A DNA stretch of 64,000 nucleotides from Streptomyces sp. TLI_235. Lineage in GTDB: Bacteria; Actinomycetota; Actinomycetes; Streptomycetales; Streptomycetaceae. Numbering within the stretch: position 1 is the first letter of the stretch; each line of letters opens with the position of its first letter. The notes beneath the pieces are model-generated. The model was not told the DNA's origin and made no database searches. It saw nothing but the letters and a program-made list of their open reading frames with translations. Of the stretch, positions 7,105 to 16,431 are shown one piece after another. The stretch is taken from the NCBI GenBank assembly GCA_002300355.1, contig NSGV01000002.1:496001-560000 (forward strand), in the 5' to 3' direction. The translations under genes were made by a program, and so were the position numbers.

Positions 7105-9162
7105 TCACTGAGCAACTCGGGTGATGACAGGCAATCTTGACGATCCACTACAACCTGGCCGGGCGACGAATCTCCCGGCGGCAGGGTCACGTGAGGGCTG
7201 CTCACCGTCGTCCTCCGTCAGGCGGGTCAGGCCCGCCTGGTGCCAGAGGGCTGCGGGGGTGCCGAGGCGGACGGCTTCGGTGCGGGCCAGGCGGTAGTGG
7301 AGGTGGAGCGGGGTGGTGTCGGTCAGACCGCGGACGCCCGCGGTGTGGACGGCGGTGCGGACGGCCTCCAGGGCGGTCTCGGCGGCGGTGGCCAGGGCTT
7401 CAACGGCGGCCCGGGTGAGTGTCGCCTCGGGTGCGGCGGAGTCGGCGAGGGCGGCGGCCCGGCGGACGAGGAGTCGGGCCGCCTCGATCCGGGTGAGGTG
7501 GCGGGCCAACGGCAGTGCGACACCCTGCCAGTGGGCCAGTGGGTGGCCGAACTGTTCGCGGCGGTGGCTGAGTTCGACGGCCTCGGCGGTGGCCCCGGCA
7601 GCCAGGCCGACGAGGTGGGCGGCGTGGCGGATCCGCCGTCGGGCGCCGGCCGGCCCGGTCGGCGGGCCGCTGGGCGGTGGCAGCGGCGTGCCGGCGCAGG
7701 CGGTCTCGGCGGCCGCGCCGACCGCGTCCGGGCCGAGCAGGTCGAGGGCGGCGGCGGTGTCCAGGTAGGGGCCGCGCAGGGCGGCCCGGCCGAGTTCCTC
7801 GGCGATCACGGTGGCGGCGGCGAGGCCGAGGTCGAGTCCGCCCGCCTCGGCCGGGACCTCGAAGAGGGGTGCGCCGAGTTCGAGGAGGGCCGGCCAGGAG
7901 GGGCAGCCGGATCCGTCCTCGGCGGGCGGCTCGTGGACGCCGGGCCGGGTGCGGTCGGCGACCGCCTGGTTGAGGAGTTTCCGTACGGCCTGGCGGAGTT
8001 GGGTCTGCAGCAGGTCGTCGCCCGGGTCGAGGGCGCCGGCCCCGGCGACGACCTGGAGCATCACCTCGGAGGTGCCGGCCGAGAGGGTGAGCCCGGGCGC
8101 CTCCCGGTAGGCCGCCTCCAGACCGTCGTCGGTGTCCGTGCCCGGGAGGCCGAGCGCCGCGGCCCAGCCGGCGACGGACTGGGCGAGTTCGCTGGTGTAG
8201 TACTTGGCGGCGGCGGAGAGCGGCTCGTCCACCTCCGCGGGGTGTCCGGGCCCGCCGTCCTCGGGGACGGCGACCCCGGCGGTGAGGCGGGCGGCGAAGA
8301 GGCCGGCGGCGTCCACGGCGGCGCCGTACCGGGCGACCTCCTCGGGCCGGTCGATGCCGTGTGCCAGCACCGCGCGGTACCAGCGTTCGGCTTTGAGTGC
8401 GTAGTCCAGGCCGGTGCGTTCGACGGCGAGGGCCTGGGTGAGCAGGGGCCAGCCCTGGTGCTCGGTGCCGACCAGGGCGCCGGCGGGGACGCGGACCCCG
8501 CGCAGGTCGATCCGGTGGAACTGCTCGTCGGCGAGACCGGGGATCACGCTGCGCTGCACCCCGTCGGCGGCCAGGTCGACCAGGAAGAGGCTGATCCCGT
8601 GGTACCGGCCGTCCGCGGGGCCGGTGCGGGCGGCGCAGAGGCCGAGGTGGGTGCGGTCGCTCTTGAGGCTGAACACCTTCACGCCGTCGAGTCGCCAGCC
8701 GTCGCCGTCGTCCCAGGTCTCCCGGACGGCGGTGGTGCGCAGCGCGGCGAGGTCGGAGCCGGTCTCCGGCTCGGTGTAGAGCACGCTGGCGAAGCGCTCG
8801 CCGGCGGCGATCGCGGGCAGGTGGGCGGCCTTCTGTTCGGGGGTGCCGGCCATCAGCAGGAAGAGGCCCACGATCTGGACGGTGTTGACGTGCAGGGTGT
8901 CGGGGATGCCGGCCCGGACGAGTTCCTGGTAGAGGGCGGCGGCCTCGGCGCGACCGAGACCGCGGCCGCCGTACTCGACGGGCCAGTCGGGGGCGAGCAG
9001 GCCCTGGCGGCCGAGTTCGCGGTAGAGCGGCCGCTCGTCGGGGTCGGGCCCGTCGGCGGCGCGCCAGGTGTCGAAGGCGGTCTGCACGGCGGGGGTGCGC
9101 AGGCGCGCGCGGACGTCCCCGCGGAAGGCGTCGAGCCCGTCGGCGGTGGGCGGGTGGTCCAT
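7105..9162 (-). CDS. Fused two-domain acyl-CoA dehydrogenase family protein, 685 aa
   Basis: ATG 9162 has GGAGGAG upstream; longer frames only add untypical residues. The N-terminal half (about 1-400) is a complete acyl-CoA dehydrogenase: YTEPETGSDLA and VFSLKSDR in the FAD/beta domain, and a helical end with LSAGTSEVML. The C-terminal half (about 410-665) is a second, degenerate acyl-CoA dehydrogenase with short N- and C-domains and no obvious catalytic glutamate. Members of this family remove two hydrogens from acyl thioesters using FAD. As the last gene of the AmCP/NRPS operon, 46 bp after the NRPS, it may desaturate a carrier-bound aminoacyl group, for instance to the dehydroamino acid seen in azinomycin. 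That role is inference. Confidence 0.8.
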   Translation of the reverse strand: MDHPPTADGLDAFRGDVRARLRTPAVQTAFDTWRAADGPDPDERPLYRELGRQGLLAPDWPVEYGGRGLGRAEAAALYQELVRAGIPDTLHVNTVQIVGLFLLMAGTPEQKAAHLPAIAAGERFASVLYTEPETGSDLAALRTTAVRETWDDGDGWRLDGVKVFSLKSDRTHLGLCAARTGPADGRYHGISLFLVDLAADGVQRSVIPGLADEQFHRIDLRGVRVPAGALVGTEHQGWPLLTQALAVERTGLDYALKAERWYRAVLAHGIDRPEEVARYGAAVDAAGLFAARLTAGVAVPEDGGPGHPAEVDEPLSAAAKYYTSELAQSVAGWAAALGLPGTDTDDGLEAAYREAPGLTLSAGTSEVMLQVVAGAGALDPGDDLLQTQLRQAVRKLLNQAVADRTRPGVHEPPAEDGSGCPSWPALLELGAPLFEVPAEAGGLDLGLAAATVIAEELGRAALRGPYLDTAAALDLLGPDAVGAAAETACAGTPLPPPSGPPTGPAGARRRIRHAAHLVGLAAGATAEAVELSHRREQFGHPLAHWQGVALPLARHLTRIEAARLLVRRAAALADSAAPEATLTRAAVEALATAAETALEAVRTAVHTAGVRGLTDTTPLHLHYRLARTEAVRLGTPAALWHQAGLTRLTEDDGEQPSRDPAAGRFVARPGCSGSSRLPVITRVAQ

Positions 9163-9208
9163 CTGGTGCTCCTCCGGGGCTCGAACTGCGCTGATGTAGA
9201 GATGAGGG

Positions 9209-12200
9209 TCAGGTGGCGGGGCCGCCGCCGGCGAGCAGCCGGGCGGCCTCGTCGTCGGACATCCGCTCGATGAGGGTGAGCAGGGCATCGTCGTCGAGGG
9301 CGGTGGCGCGGGCCCGGTCGACCAGCGCGGCGAGGTGTTCGACGGTGGGGCCGCGGAAGAACTCGGCGAGCGGCACCTCGACGCCGAAGCGGTCGCGGAT
9401 CCGGGCGAGCAGCCGGGTGCTGCGCAGGCTGGTGCCGCCGAGGTCGAAGAAGCTGTCGTGCACGGAGACCCCGGGGGTGCCGAGGACTTCGGCGAACACC
9501 TCGGCGGCGAGGATCCGTTCGGTCTCGGTGCGGGGCGGGGTGGCGGGGCCGCCGCGCGGCCGGGCGGCGGGGTCCGGCTCGGGCAGGGCGCGCCGGTCGA
9601 CCTTGCCGCTGGTGGTGAGGGGCAGCGCGGGCAGGGCGACGTAGTGGGCGGGGAGCATCCAGCCGGGGAGGCGTTCGGCGAGGGCGGCGCGCAGGGCGGC
9701 CGGGTCGGCGGGTTCGGCGCCGTCGGCGGGTGCGGTGTAGGCGACGAGGTGGCGTTCGCCGAGCGGGTCGGTCCATACGGCGGCGGCGGCCTGGCCGATG
9801 CCGGGGCAGGCGGCCAGCGCGGCCTCGATCTCGCCGAGTTCGATGCGCAGGCCGCGGAGCTTCACCTGCTGGTCGATCCGGCCGAGGAAGGTGATGGCGC
9901 CGCCGGGTTCGCGGCGGACGAGGTCGCCGGTGCGGTAGAGGCGGCCGCCGGGGGCGGTGCCGAACGGGTCGGCGAGGATCTTCTGGGCGGTGAGTTCGGG
10001 GGCGTTGAGGTAGCCGGGGGTCAACCCGGCGCCACCGATGACGAGTTCGCCGGGCACGCCGTACGGGACGGGCTGCAGGTGCCGGTCGAGGACGTGGGCG
10101 ACGTGGTTGTCCATCGGCAGGCCGATCGGCGGGCTCGCCGTCCAGTGGCCGGCGCACTCCTGGACGATCATGGTGACGGTGCATTCGGTGGGCCCGTAGC
10201 CGTTGAAGAAGCGGCGGCCGGGGTTCCAGCGGTTGACGAGTTCGCCGGGGAAGGCCTCGCCGCCGACGAAGACGATCCGCAGGGCGGGCAGCCGCTCGGG
10301 CTCCAGCAGCGCCATGACGCTCGGTGGCAGGTCGACCACGGTGACGGCTTGGCGCTCCATCAGTTCCTGCAACCGCTCGGGGTCGAGCCGTTCCTCGTCG
10401 GTGGCGAGGCAGAGCCGGGCGCCGGTGAGGAGGGCGGCGAACATTTCGAAGACGGAGACGTCGAAGGCGGTGGAGGCGAAGCCGAGCACCCGGTCGGCCG
10501 GGGTGAGGTCGAAGAGTCGGCGGACGGAGTCGACGAAGGCGACGGCGTTGCGGTGCTCGATCGGCACGCCCTTGGGGGTGCCGGTGGTGCCGGAGGTGTA
10601 GATGGCGTAGGCGGTGTCCTCCGGGCGGACCTCGCCGCCGGGCGCGGGGACGGGGACGAGCGCGCCGCCCTCGGCGTGCCAGCCGCCGTCGCGGTGGACG
10701 ATCCGACGGGCGGGGGTGCCCTCGGGCAGGCCGTGTTCCGTCCCGTGGGCGGTGAGCACGGCGACGGGGGTGCTGTCGGCGAGGACGGCGGCGATCCGGG
10801 CCGGCGGGCTCGCGGCGTCCAGCGGCACATAGGCGGCGCCGGTGCGCAGGACGGCGAGGACTGCGGTGACGAGTTCCTCGCCGCGGGGCAGCAGGAGGGC
10901 GACCCGCTCGCCGGGCCGTGCGCCGGCGGCACGCAGTACCTCGGCCAACTCATCGGCGGCGGTGTCGAGTTCGGTGTAGCTGGTGTCACGGCCGGAGACG
11001 GTGAGAGCGACGGCGTCGGGGGTGCGGGCGGCCTGGGCGGCGAAGGCGGAGGCGAGGGTGCCGCTGGGGATCGGGCGTCGGGCGCCGTCGTGGGTGCCGC
11101 CGGTGAGTTCGAGGGTCTCCTCGGCGGAGAGCAGCGGCAGCCGGGTGGCCTCGGCGCCGGGGTCGGCGAGCAGGCCGTCGAGCAGGGTGCCGTAGTGGTC
11201 GGTCATCCGGTCGACGGTCTCCGGGTCGAACAGCGCGGTGGCGTACTCGACGTAGAGTTCCAGGCCGCCCTCGCGTTCGGTGGCGTTCCAGCTCATGTCG
11301 AAGCGGGAGGTGCCGGGGTCGACGGCGTACTGATCGACCGTCAGGCCGGCCAGCCGCAGCGGCTGGTCGGCGTTCTGGTAGGTGAAGGCGAGCTGGACGA
11401 GCGGCGAGCGGGAGGGGTCGCGGGGCGGGCGGGCGGCGTCCACGATCTGCTCGAAGGGCAGCTCGCCGTGGGCGAAGGAGTCGCGGACGGCGGCGCTGAC
11501 CCGGGCGAGGACCTCACGGCCGGTCGGCCCGCCGTCGAGGTCGACGCGGAGCGGCAGGGTGTTGACGAAGAATCCGATCAGCTCTTCGACCTCAACCCGG
11601 CCGCGGTTGGCGGTCGGCGAGCCGGCCACCAGGTCGTGCTGGCCGCTGTACCGCTGGAGCAGCAGGAAGAACGCGGCGAGCAGCACCGTGTACGGGGTGA
11701 CGCCCTCGGAGCGGGCGAGGTCGCGGACCCGGGGCGCGAGGGCGGCGGGCAGCAGCCGGCTGCGGTGGGCACCCTCGTACCGGACTTCGGGCGGGCGCGG
11801 CCGGTCGGTGGGCAGGTCGACGGTGGGCAGGCCGGCGAGCCGCTCGCGCCAGAAGGCGGTGAGCCGGGCGAGTTCGGGCCCGGCGAGGCGTTCGCGCTGC
11901 CAGAGGGTGTGGTCGGCGTACTGGACGGGTGGCGGGGCGATCGCGGTTCCGGCGTATCCGGCGGCGAGTTCGCGGGCGACGACGCCGAGCGACCAGCCGT
12001 CGCAGACGATGTGGTGCACGGCGAGGACCAGCAGGTGGCGTTCGGGCTCCAGGCGGAGCAGGGCGGCGCGCCAGAGCGGCCCGGCCTCCAGGTCGAAGGG
12101 GCGGCGGGCGAACTCCTCGGCCCATGTCTCCGCCCAGGCCGCGCGCCCGTCCTCGTCGACGCCCTCGGCGGGCAGCAATGCCAGGTCGACGGGCCGGTGC

Positions 12201-12547
12201 TCGGCGATCTCCTGGACGGGCCCGTCGGCGGTCTCCCGGACGCGGGTGCGCAGCGCCTCGTGGCGGTCCACCACGCCGGCCAGGGCGCGGGTGAGGGCCT
12301 CGGTGTCGAGCGGCCCGTCGAGCCGGTAGGCGGTGGTGACGTTGTAGGTCGCCTGGCCGGGGGCGAGCCGGTCGAGGAACCAGAGCGGCGCCTGGGCGAA
12401 GGAGAGCGGCACCGGTCGGTCGCGGTCCGCGCGGGGGCGCAGTTCGGCCTCGGGGCGGGCGCCCGCGGCGGCGCCGCGCAGTTGGGCGAGGAAGGCGGCC
12501 CGCCGTTCGCCGGGGAGCTTGGCGAGGCGGTTGATCAGCTCACTCAT
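9209..12547 (-). CDS. NRPS module C-A-PCP, unusual A-domain code
   Basis: ATG 12547 overlaps the stop of the LysK-like gene (ATGA) and gives 1112 aa; the longer open frame upstream is a shadow. Domains: a condensation domain from about 45 to 450 with active-site HHIVCDGWS; adenylation from about 470 to 970 with YTSGTTGTPKG and NGYGPTE; then a PCP with DLGGTSL. The A-domain binding-pocket residues read by eye are D-V-F-D-F-G-G-V-T, not a standard proteinogenic pattern. The acidic residue at position 278 could meet a basic side chain. Because the gene is coupled to the AmCP genes, it may activate the AmCP-derived diamino or azabicyclic amino acid. The C-terminal tail (MSDDEAARLLAG) resembles a docking helix. 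There is no thioesterase domain. Confidence 0.9.
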   Translation of the reverse strand: MSELINRLAKLPGERRAAFLAQLRGAAAGARPEAELRPRADRDRPVPLSFAQAPLWFLDRLAPGQATYNVTTAYRLDGPLDTEALTRALAGVVDRHEALRTRVRETADGPVQEIAEHRPVDLALLPAEGVDEDGRAAWAETWAEEFARRPFDLEAGPLWRAALLRLEPERHLLVLAVHHIVCDGWSLGVVARELAAGYAGTAIAPPPVQYADHTLWQRERLAGPELARLTAFWRERLAGLPTVDLPTDRPRPPEVRYEGAHRSRLLPAALAPRVRDLARSEGVTPYTVLLAAFFLLLQRYSGQHDLVAGSPTANRGRVEVEELIGFFVNTLPLRVDLDGGPTGREVLARVSAAVRDSFAHGELPFEQIVDAARPPRDPSRSPLVQLAFTYQNADQPLRLAGLTVDQYAVDPGTSRFDMSWNATEREGGLELYVEYATALFDPETVDRMTDHYGTLLDGLLADPGAEATRLPLLSAEETLELTGGTHDGARRPIPSGTLASAFAAQAARTPDAVALTVSGRDTSYTELDTAADELAEVLRAAGARPGERVALLLPRGEELVTAVLAVLRTGAAYVPLDAASPPARIAAVLADSTPVAVLTAHGTEHGLPEGTPARRIVHRDGGWHAEGGALVPVPAPGGEVRPEDTAYAIYTSGTTGTPKGVPIEHRNAVAFVDSVRRLFDLTPADRVLGFASTAFDVSVFEMFAALLTGARLCLATDEERLDPERLQELMERQAVTVVDLPPSVMALLEPERLPALRIVFVGGEAFPGELVNRWNPGRRFFNGYGPTECTVTMIVQECAGHWTASPPIGLPMDNHVAHVLDRHLQPVPYGVPGELVIGGAGLTPGYLNAPELTAQKILADPFGTAPGGRLYRTGDLVRREPGGAITFLGRIDQQVKLRGLRIELGEIEAALAACPGIGQAAAAVWTDPLGERHLVAYTAPADGAEPADPAALRAALAERLPGWMLPAHYVALPALPLTTSGKVDRRALPEPDPAARPRGGPATPPRTETERILAAEVFAEVLGTPGVSVHDSFFDLGGTSLRSTRLLARIRDRFGVEVPLAEFFRGPTVEHLAALVDRARATALDDDALLTLIERMSDDEAARLLAGGGPAT

Positions 12548-13653
12548 CGCAGGACGCCTTCCGGCTGCCGGGCCGCGGTGGCGGCGGGGTGGGTGTCGGG
12601 TGCGGCCGCCCGTGGCGGGAGGGCGGCGAGGTGGCGCAGCGCGGTGCGCAGGACGGCGATGCCGCGCAGGTACTCGTCGAGGGCGATGTGCTCGTCGTCG
12701 GAGTGGTCGAGGGCGCTGTCGCCGGGGCCGTAGGTGGCCATGGGGACGTCCCAGACCTCGGCGAGGGTGTTCATGTCGGAGGTGCCGGTCTTGCGGGTGG
12801 GGCGGGGGGTGCCGCCGGCCGCGCGGACGCCTGCGGTGAGGGCGCGGACGACGGGGTCGGTGCGCGGGGAGAGGACGGCGCCGACGGCGTTGAGCACGCC
12901 GAGGGTGCCACCGTCGGCGCGTTCGCGCAGCGCCTCCGTGAAGGCAGGGATGTCGAAGCCGACCGGGGTGCGGACGCCGATCTCGAGTTCCGCGGCGGCG
13001 GCGTCGCCGTGCATGGCGACCAGGGTGGCGCCGGGGGTGCCGAAGGAGGCGTGGCCGGCGTCGGGGCCGAGCAGGTCGAGCAGCCGGCCCCAGAAGGCGG
13101 CGGCGACCTCGGTGGCCTTGGGTTCGGGGTTGCTGGGGTGGGTGGCGGCGCGGGTGACCCGGTAGCGCAGGTCGAGTTTGCCCTTGTAGCCGAGGACGAC
13201 GCCCTGCCAGCCGCCGGGTTCGCCCACGATCAGCGCGTCGGGGGCGGGCCGGGTGCGGCCGAGGTGGACGGCACCGCGGGAGCGCGGCGTCTCCTCCTCG
13301 ACGACCCCAACGACCACCAGCCGGCCGGGGAAGTCGGCCTCGGCGGCGACGGCGCTGATCATGGCGGCGAGCGGGCCCTTGGCGTCGACCGCGCCGCGGC
13401 CGGTGAGCAGGCCGCCGCTGCGGCGGACCGGCAGGTCGCCGGGGACGGTGTCGAGGTGGCCGACCAGCATCACGGTCGGGCCGGGCCGGGGCGCGGTCTC
13501 GCCGATGACGTTGCCGGCGGCGTCGATGCTCGCGGTGAGTCCGGCCGCGCGCATCCGGGCGGCGAGGTGGACGGCGAGCCGGTGCTCCTCGCCGGAGGGC
13601 GAGGGGATGGCGAGCATGGACTCCAGCAGGTCGACGGCGGCGTCGGCGGTCAT
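12544..13653 (-). CDS. lysK: LysK-like M20 metallopeptidase releasing the AmCP-bound amino acid
   Basis: This is a 369-aa M20-family peptidase. Zinc-site residues are visible: His66 in GHLDTVPG, Asp90 in GRGAVDAKG, the catalytic Glu pair near residue 120 (VVEEETPRSRG), Glu in IVGEPGG and the final His in LDHSDDEHIALDEY. LysK enzymes hydrolyse the isopeptide bond between the gamma-carboxyl of the LysW C-terminal Glu and the alpha-amino group of the finished amino acid. Its stop overlaps the NRPS start by four bases and its start overlaps the kinase stop. This fits release of the product just before the NRPS loads it. Other M20 roles such as ArgE or DapE are less likely in this context. Confidence 0.85.
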   Translation of the reverse strand: MTADAAVDLLESMLAIPSPSGEEHRLAVHLAARMRAAGLTASIDAAGNVIGETAPRPGPTVMLVGHLDTVPGDLPVRRSGGLLTGRGAVDAKGPLAAMISAVAAEADFPGRLVVVGVVEEETPRSRGAVHLGRTRPAPDALIVGEPGGWQGVVLGYKGKLDLRYRVTRAATHPSNPEPKATEVAAAFWGRLLDLLGPDAGHASFGTPGATLVAMHGDAAAAELEIGVRTPVGFDIPAFTEALRERADGGTLGVLNAVGAVLSPRTDPVVRALTAGVRAAGGTPRPTRKTGTSDMNTLAEVWDVPMATYGPGDSALDHSDDEHIALDEYLRGIAVLRTALRHLAALPPRAAAPDTHPAATAARQPEGVLR

Positions 13654-14501
13654 ACGGCACCTGCCGGGGCGGCGGGGACGGGTCCGGCCAGCGCGATGTC
13701 GGTGCCCGCGCCGTCGAGGGCGCGGGCGAGGGCGCCGGGGGTGCGGCCGTCCGCGACGGTGACCCGGGCGACCCCGGCGAGCAGTGCCTCACGCGCGGCG
13801 ACGAGTTTGAGCGCCATCCCGCCGCGGGCGAACGGGCCGGGCGCGCCCTCGGCGGGCACCTCGCAGCGGCTCAGCAGGCTGCCCGGGTCGCCCGGGTCGG
13901 CGAGCACGCCGGGGGCGCCGGTGAGCAGCAGCAGCCGGTCGGCACCGAGGGCGCCGGCGACGGCGGCGGCCGCGCGGTCGGCGTCCACGTTGACCGGGCG
14001 GCCGTCCTCGGCGGCGGCCGGCGGGGAGACCACGGGGACGAAGCCGGCGTCGAGCAGGGTGGTGAGGACGGCGGTGCGCACCTCGGCGATCCGGCCGCTG
14101 TGGTCGTCGCGGACGAGCACGGTGCGGCCGTCGACCACGGCCCGGTGGGCGCGCTTGCGGCGGGCCAGGAGCAGTCCGCCGTCCAGTCCGGTGAGGCCGA
14201 CCGCGGGCACGCCGTGGGCCTGCAGTCCGGCGACCAGCCGCGGCTTGACGGCGCCGGCCAGGGCGAGGGTCACCACCTCCAGCGTGGCGGTGTCGGTGTG
14301 CCGGGCGGTGACGCCGTCGGGGGCGGTGAGCCGGCGGTGCGGGACGCCGAGGCGGTCGCCGAGCCGGTCGATCTCGGCGGAGCCGCCGTGCACGAGCACG
14401 ACCCGCCGCCCGTCCCGCACGAGCGCGGCGGTGTCCGCGCAGATGCCCGCGGCGTCGACCTCGCGGTTGCCGCCGCACTTGACGACGGTGAGGGGTGCCA
14501 T
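13650..14501 (-). CDS. lysZ: LysZ/ArgB-like amino acid kinase acting on LysW-Glu
   Basis: ATG 14501 gives 283 aa (an upstream frame start at 14603 only adds a Pro/Arg-rich leader). The amino-acid kinase fold is shown by VVKCGGN at residues 6-12, VLVHGGSAEID at 35-45, PVVSPPAA, NVDADRAAAAVAGALGAD and LLTGAPGVL. The family phosphorylates the gamma- or delta-carboxylate of an N-blocked glutamate or aminoadipate; in AmCP pathways the blocking group is LysW. It lies between the LysY- and LysK-like genes, the usual order of lysine/arginine AmCP operons. The protein is slightly longer than LysZ from Thermus but otherwise normal. Confidence 0.85.
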   Translation of the reverse strand: MAPLTVVKCGGNREVDAAGICADTAALVRDGRRVVLVHGGSAEIDRLGDRLGVPHRRLTAPDGVTARHTDTATLEVVTLALAGAVKPRLVAGLQAHGVPAVGLTGLDGGLLLARRKRAHRAVVDGRTVLVRDDHSGRIAEVRTAVLTTLLDAGFVPVVSPPAAAEDGRPVNVDADRAAAAVAGALGADRLLLLTGAPGVLADPGDPGSLLSRCEVPAEGAPGPFARGGMALKLVAAREALLAGVARVTVADGRTPGALARALDGAGTDIALAGPVPAAPAGAV

Positions 14502-14533
14502 CGGCGTCCTTTCGATCGTGTGATGACGGATCG

Positions 14534-15565
14534 TCAGATCGGGTGCAGGCCGGGGAAGGAGAGGCCGAGGCCCTCCGGGCGGCCGGTGCGGATGTTGAGG
14601 CACTGCACGGCGTTGCCGGCGCCGCCCTTGACCAGGTTGTCCAGGGCCGCGATGAGCAACAGCCGGCCGGTCTTCTCGTCGTACACGTGGCCGACGTCGC
14701 AGAAGTTGGAGCCGAGCAGGATCTTCGGCTCCGGGTAGCGGTAGGTGCCGCGGCGTTGGGCGACGATCCGGACGAAGGGCTCGTCGCGGTACGCCTCCCG
14801 GTAGGCGCGCCGGATCGCCAGGTCGTCGACGCCCTCGGCGGCCTCGACCCGGGCGACCACCTGGACGCCGCGCACGGCCTCCACTCCGGTGGCCGTCATC
14901 CGGACCTCCAGGCCGGCGAGTTGGGCGATCTCCGCCTCGTGGCGGTGCCCGACGGGGGCGAACACCCGCATGGCACCGCTGCGTTCGGCGTGCAGATTGG
15001 CCTCGCCGGCGGTCACCCCGGAGCCGCTGGAGCCGGTCCTGGCGTCCAGTTCGACCCGGCCGGTGACCAGTCCGCGCGCGGTCAGCGGGGCGAGCGCGAG
15101 CAGGCCGGCGGCGGCCATGCAGCCGGGGACGCTGATCCGGTCGGCGGTGCGCAGCTCCTCGCGGTACAGCTCGGGAAGGCCGGGGGTGAAGGTGCCGAGC
15201 AGCTCGGGCACCGGGTGCTCGGCGCCGTAGTAGCGCTCGAAGACGGCGGCGTCGCGCAGCCGGAAGTCCCCGGACAGGTCGATGACGGTCTTCACCCGGT
15301 CCGACCAGTCCCGGACGAGTTCGGCGGTCTTCCGGTGCGGGGTGGCGAGCAGCACGGCGTCGTACTCGTGCCGGGCGGCCTCCTCCGGGCCGGTGAAGAC
15401 CAGGTCGGTGACGGACCGCAGGTTGGGGTGGACGGTGTCGACGCGGCGGCCGGGGAAGCGGGAGGAGACCGCGGCGGCGACCTCGACCTCGGGGTGGCCG
15501 ACCAGCAGCCGCAGCAGTTCGCCGCCGATGTAGCCGGCGGCACCGAGGACGGCGACCCGGGTCAT
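14534..15565 (-). CDS. lysY: LysY/ArgC-like LysW-glutamyl phosphate reductase
   Basis: ATG 15565 overlaps the stop of the LysX-like gene (ATGA). The 343-aa protein has an N-terminal NADP-binding Rossmann motif (VAVLGAAGYIGGELLRLL) and the thioester-forming cysteine C149 in SVPGCMAAAG. The conserved SGSGVTAGEANLH loop and the GHRHEAEI motif of N-acyl-gamma-glutamyl-phosphate reductases are also present. The expected reaction is reduction of LysW-Glu-phosphate to LysW-glutamate semialdehyde. In the vazabitide-type pathway this aldehyde is the acceptor for the transketolase, which fits the two transketolase genes upstream in the same operon. Confidence 0.9.
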   Translation of the reverse strand: MTRVAVLGAAGYIGGELLRLLVGHPEVEVAAAVSSRFPGRRVDTVHPNLRSVTDLVFTGPEEAARHEYDAVLLATPHRKTAELVRDWSDRVKTVIDLSGDFRLRDAAVFERYYGAEHPVPELLGTFTPGLPELYREELRTADRISVPGCMAAAGLLALAPLTARGLVTGRVELDARTGSSGSGVTAGEANLHAERSGAMRVFAPVGHRHEAEIAQLAGLEVRMTATGVEAVRGVQVVARVEAAEGVDDLAIRRAYREAYRDEPFVRIVAQRRGTYRYPEPKILLGSNFCDVGHVYDEKTGRLLLIAALDNLVKGGAGNAVQCLNIRTGRPEGLGLSFPGLHPI

Positions 15566-16431
15566 CGGGCGGTCTCCCGGAGCAGGTGCTCGGCGATCGC
15601 GGCGCCGATGTCGACGCGGTCGCCCGCGGCGGCCTGCAGGCCGGCGAACTCCACGCGGTGGTTGACCTCGATCACGTACAGGCCTCCTCGGGCGTCCTCG
15701 ACCAGGTCGACCCCGGCGATGCCGGCGCCGACGGCGTCCGCGGCGGCGACGGCGAGCTTGGCGAGGTCGTCGGTGAGCGGGCAGGGTTCGGTGGCGGCGC
15801 CGCGGGCGACGTTGGTCCGCCAGTCCGCGGAGCGGCGGTAGATCGCGGCGACCGCGCGGCCGCCGATCACGGCGACCCGGATGTCGCGGTCCGGCTTGTC
15901 GACGTACGCCTGCAGGTAGACCAGCCGGCCCGCCGGCGAAGGCATCGCCTCGCAGTACTCGAAGAGGCTGCGGGCGGTGTCGCGGTCGCGCAGCAGGGCG
16001 ACCCGGCGGCCCCAGGAGCCGGTGAGCGGCTTGAGCACGACGGGGTAGCCCAGCTCCTCGGCGGCGGTCTCGGCGGCCTCCGGGGTGAGGGCGAGCGCGG
16101 TGCGCGGGGTCGGCACGCCGGCCCGGCGCAGCGCCACCGAGGTGCGCCACTTGTCGCCGCAGGTCTCGGTCGCGGCGGCGCTGTTGAGCACGCGGGCGCC
16201 GGTGGCCTCCAGGGCGAGCGCCGCGTACAGCGCCCGGGTGGCGGAGATCTCCCGGTTGAGGACGGCGTCCCACGGCGCCGGGGCGGCGTCCAGCTCCCGG
16301 TGCAGGGTCCGGGTGTCCAGATGGGTGCAGCTGAGGCCGTGCCGGGCCAGGGCCTCCAGGATCCGCTTCTCCTCGAAGCCGATCCTGGAGGCCAGCAGGG
16401 CGATCCGGGGCCTCGGGGAGGCCCCGCTCAC
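15562..16431 (-). CDS. lysX: LysX/ArgX-like ATP-grasp ligase charging LysW
   Basis: GTG 16431 overlaps the LysW stop (GTGA) and yields 289 aa. It is an ATP-grasp RimK/LysX-type ligase: KPLTGSWGRRVALL is the hallmark ATP-binding segment of LysX proteins, with VYLQAYVDKPDRDIRV and the metal-binding end YVIEVNHRVEFAG. The enzyme joins the alpha-amino group of glutamate (or aminoadipate) to the C-terminal Glu of LysW at the cost of ATP. The adjacent LysW gene and lack of other lysine-pathway genes point to Glu as substrate, as in vazabitide biosynthesis; aminoadipate cannot be ruled out from the sequence by eye. Confidence 0.9.
   Translation of the reverse strand: MSGASPRPRIALLASRIGFEEKRILEALARHGLSCTHLDTRTLHRELDAAPAPWDAVLNREISATRALYAALALEATGARVLNSAAATETCGDKWRTSVALRRAGVPTPRTALALTPEAAETAAEELGYPVVLKPLTGSWGRRVALLRDRDTARSLFEYCEAMPSPAGRLVYLQAYVDKPDRDIRVAVIGGRAVAAIYRRSADWRTNVARGAATEPCPLTDDLAKLAVAAADAVGAGIAGVDLVEDARGGLYVIEVNHRVEFAGLQAAAGDRVDIGAAIAEHLLRETAR

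Noticed and set aside
9335..12733. Plus-strand open frame of 1132 codons opposite the first NRPS gene
   Set aside because: It is Gly/Ala/Val-rich with no domain; it mirrors the third-position GC bias of the real minus-strand NRPS gene.
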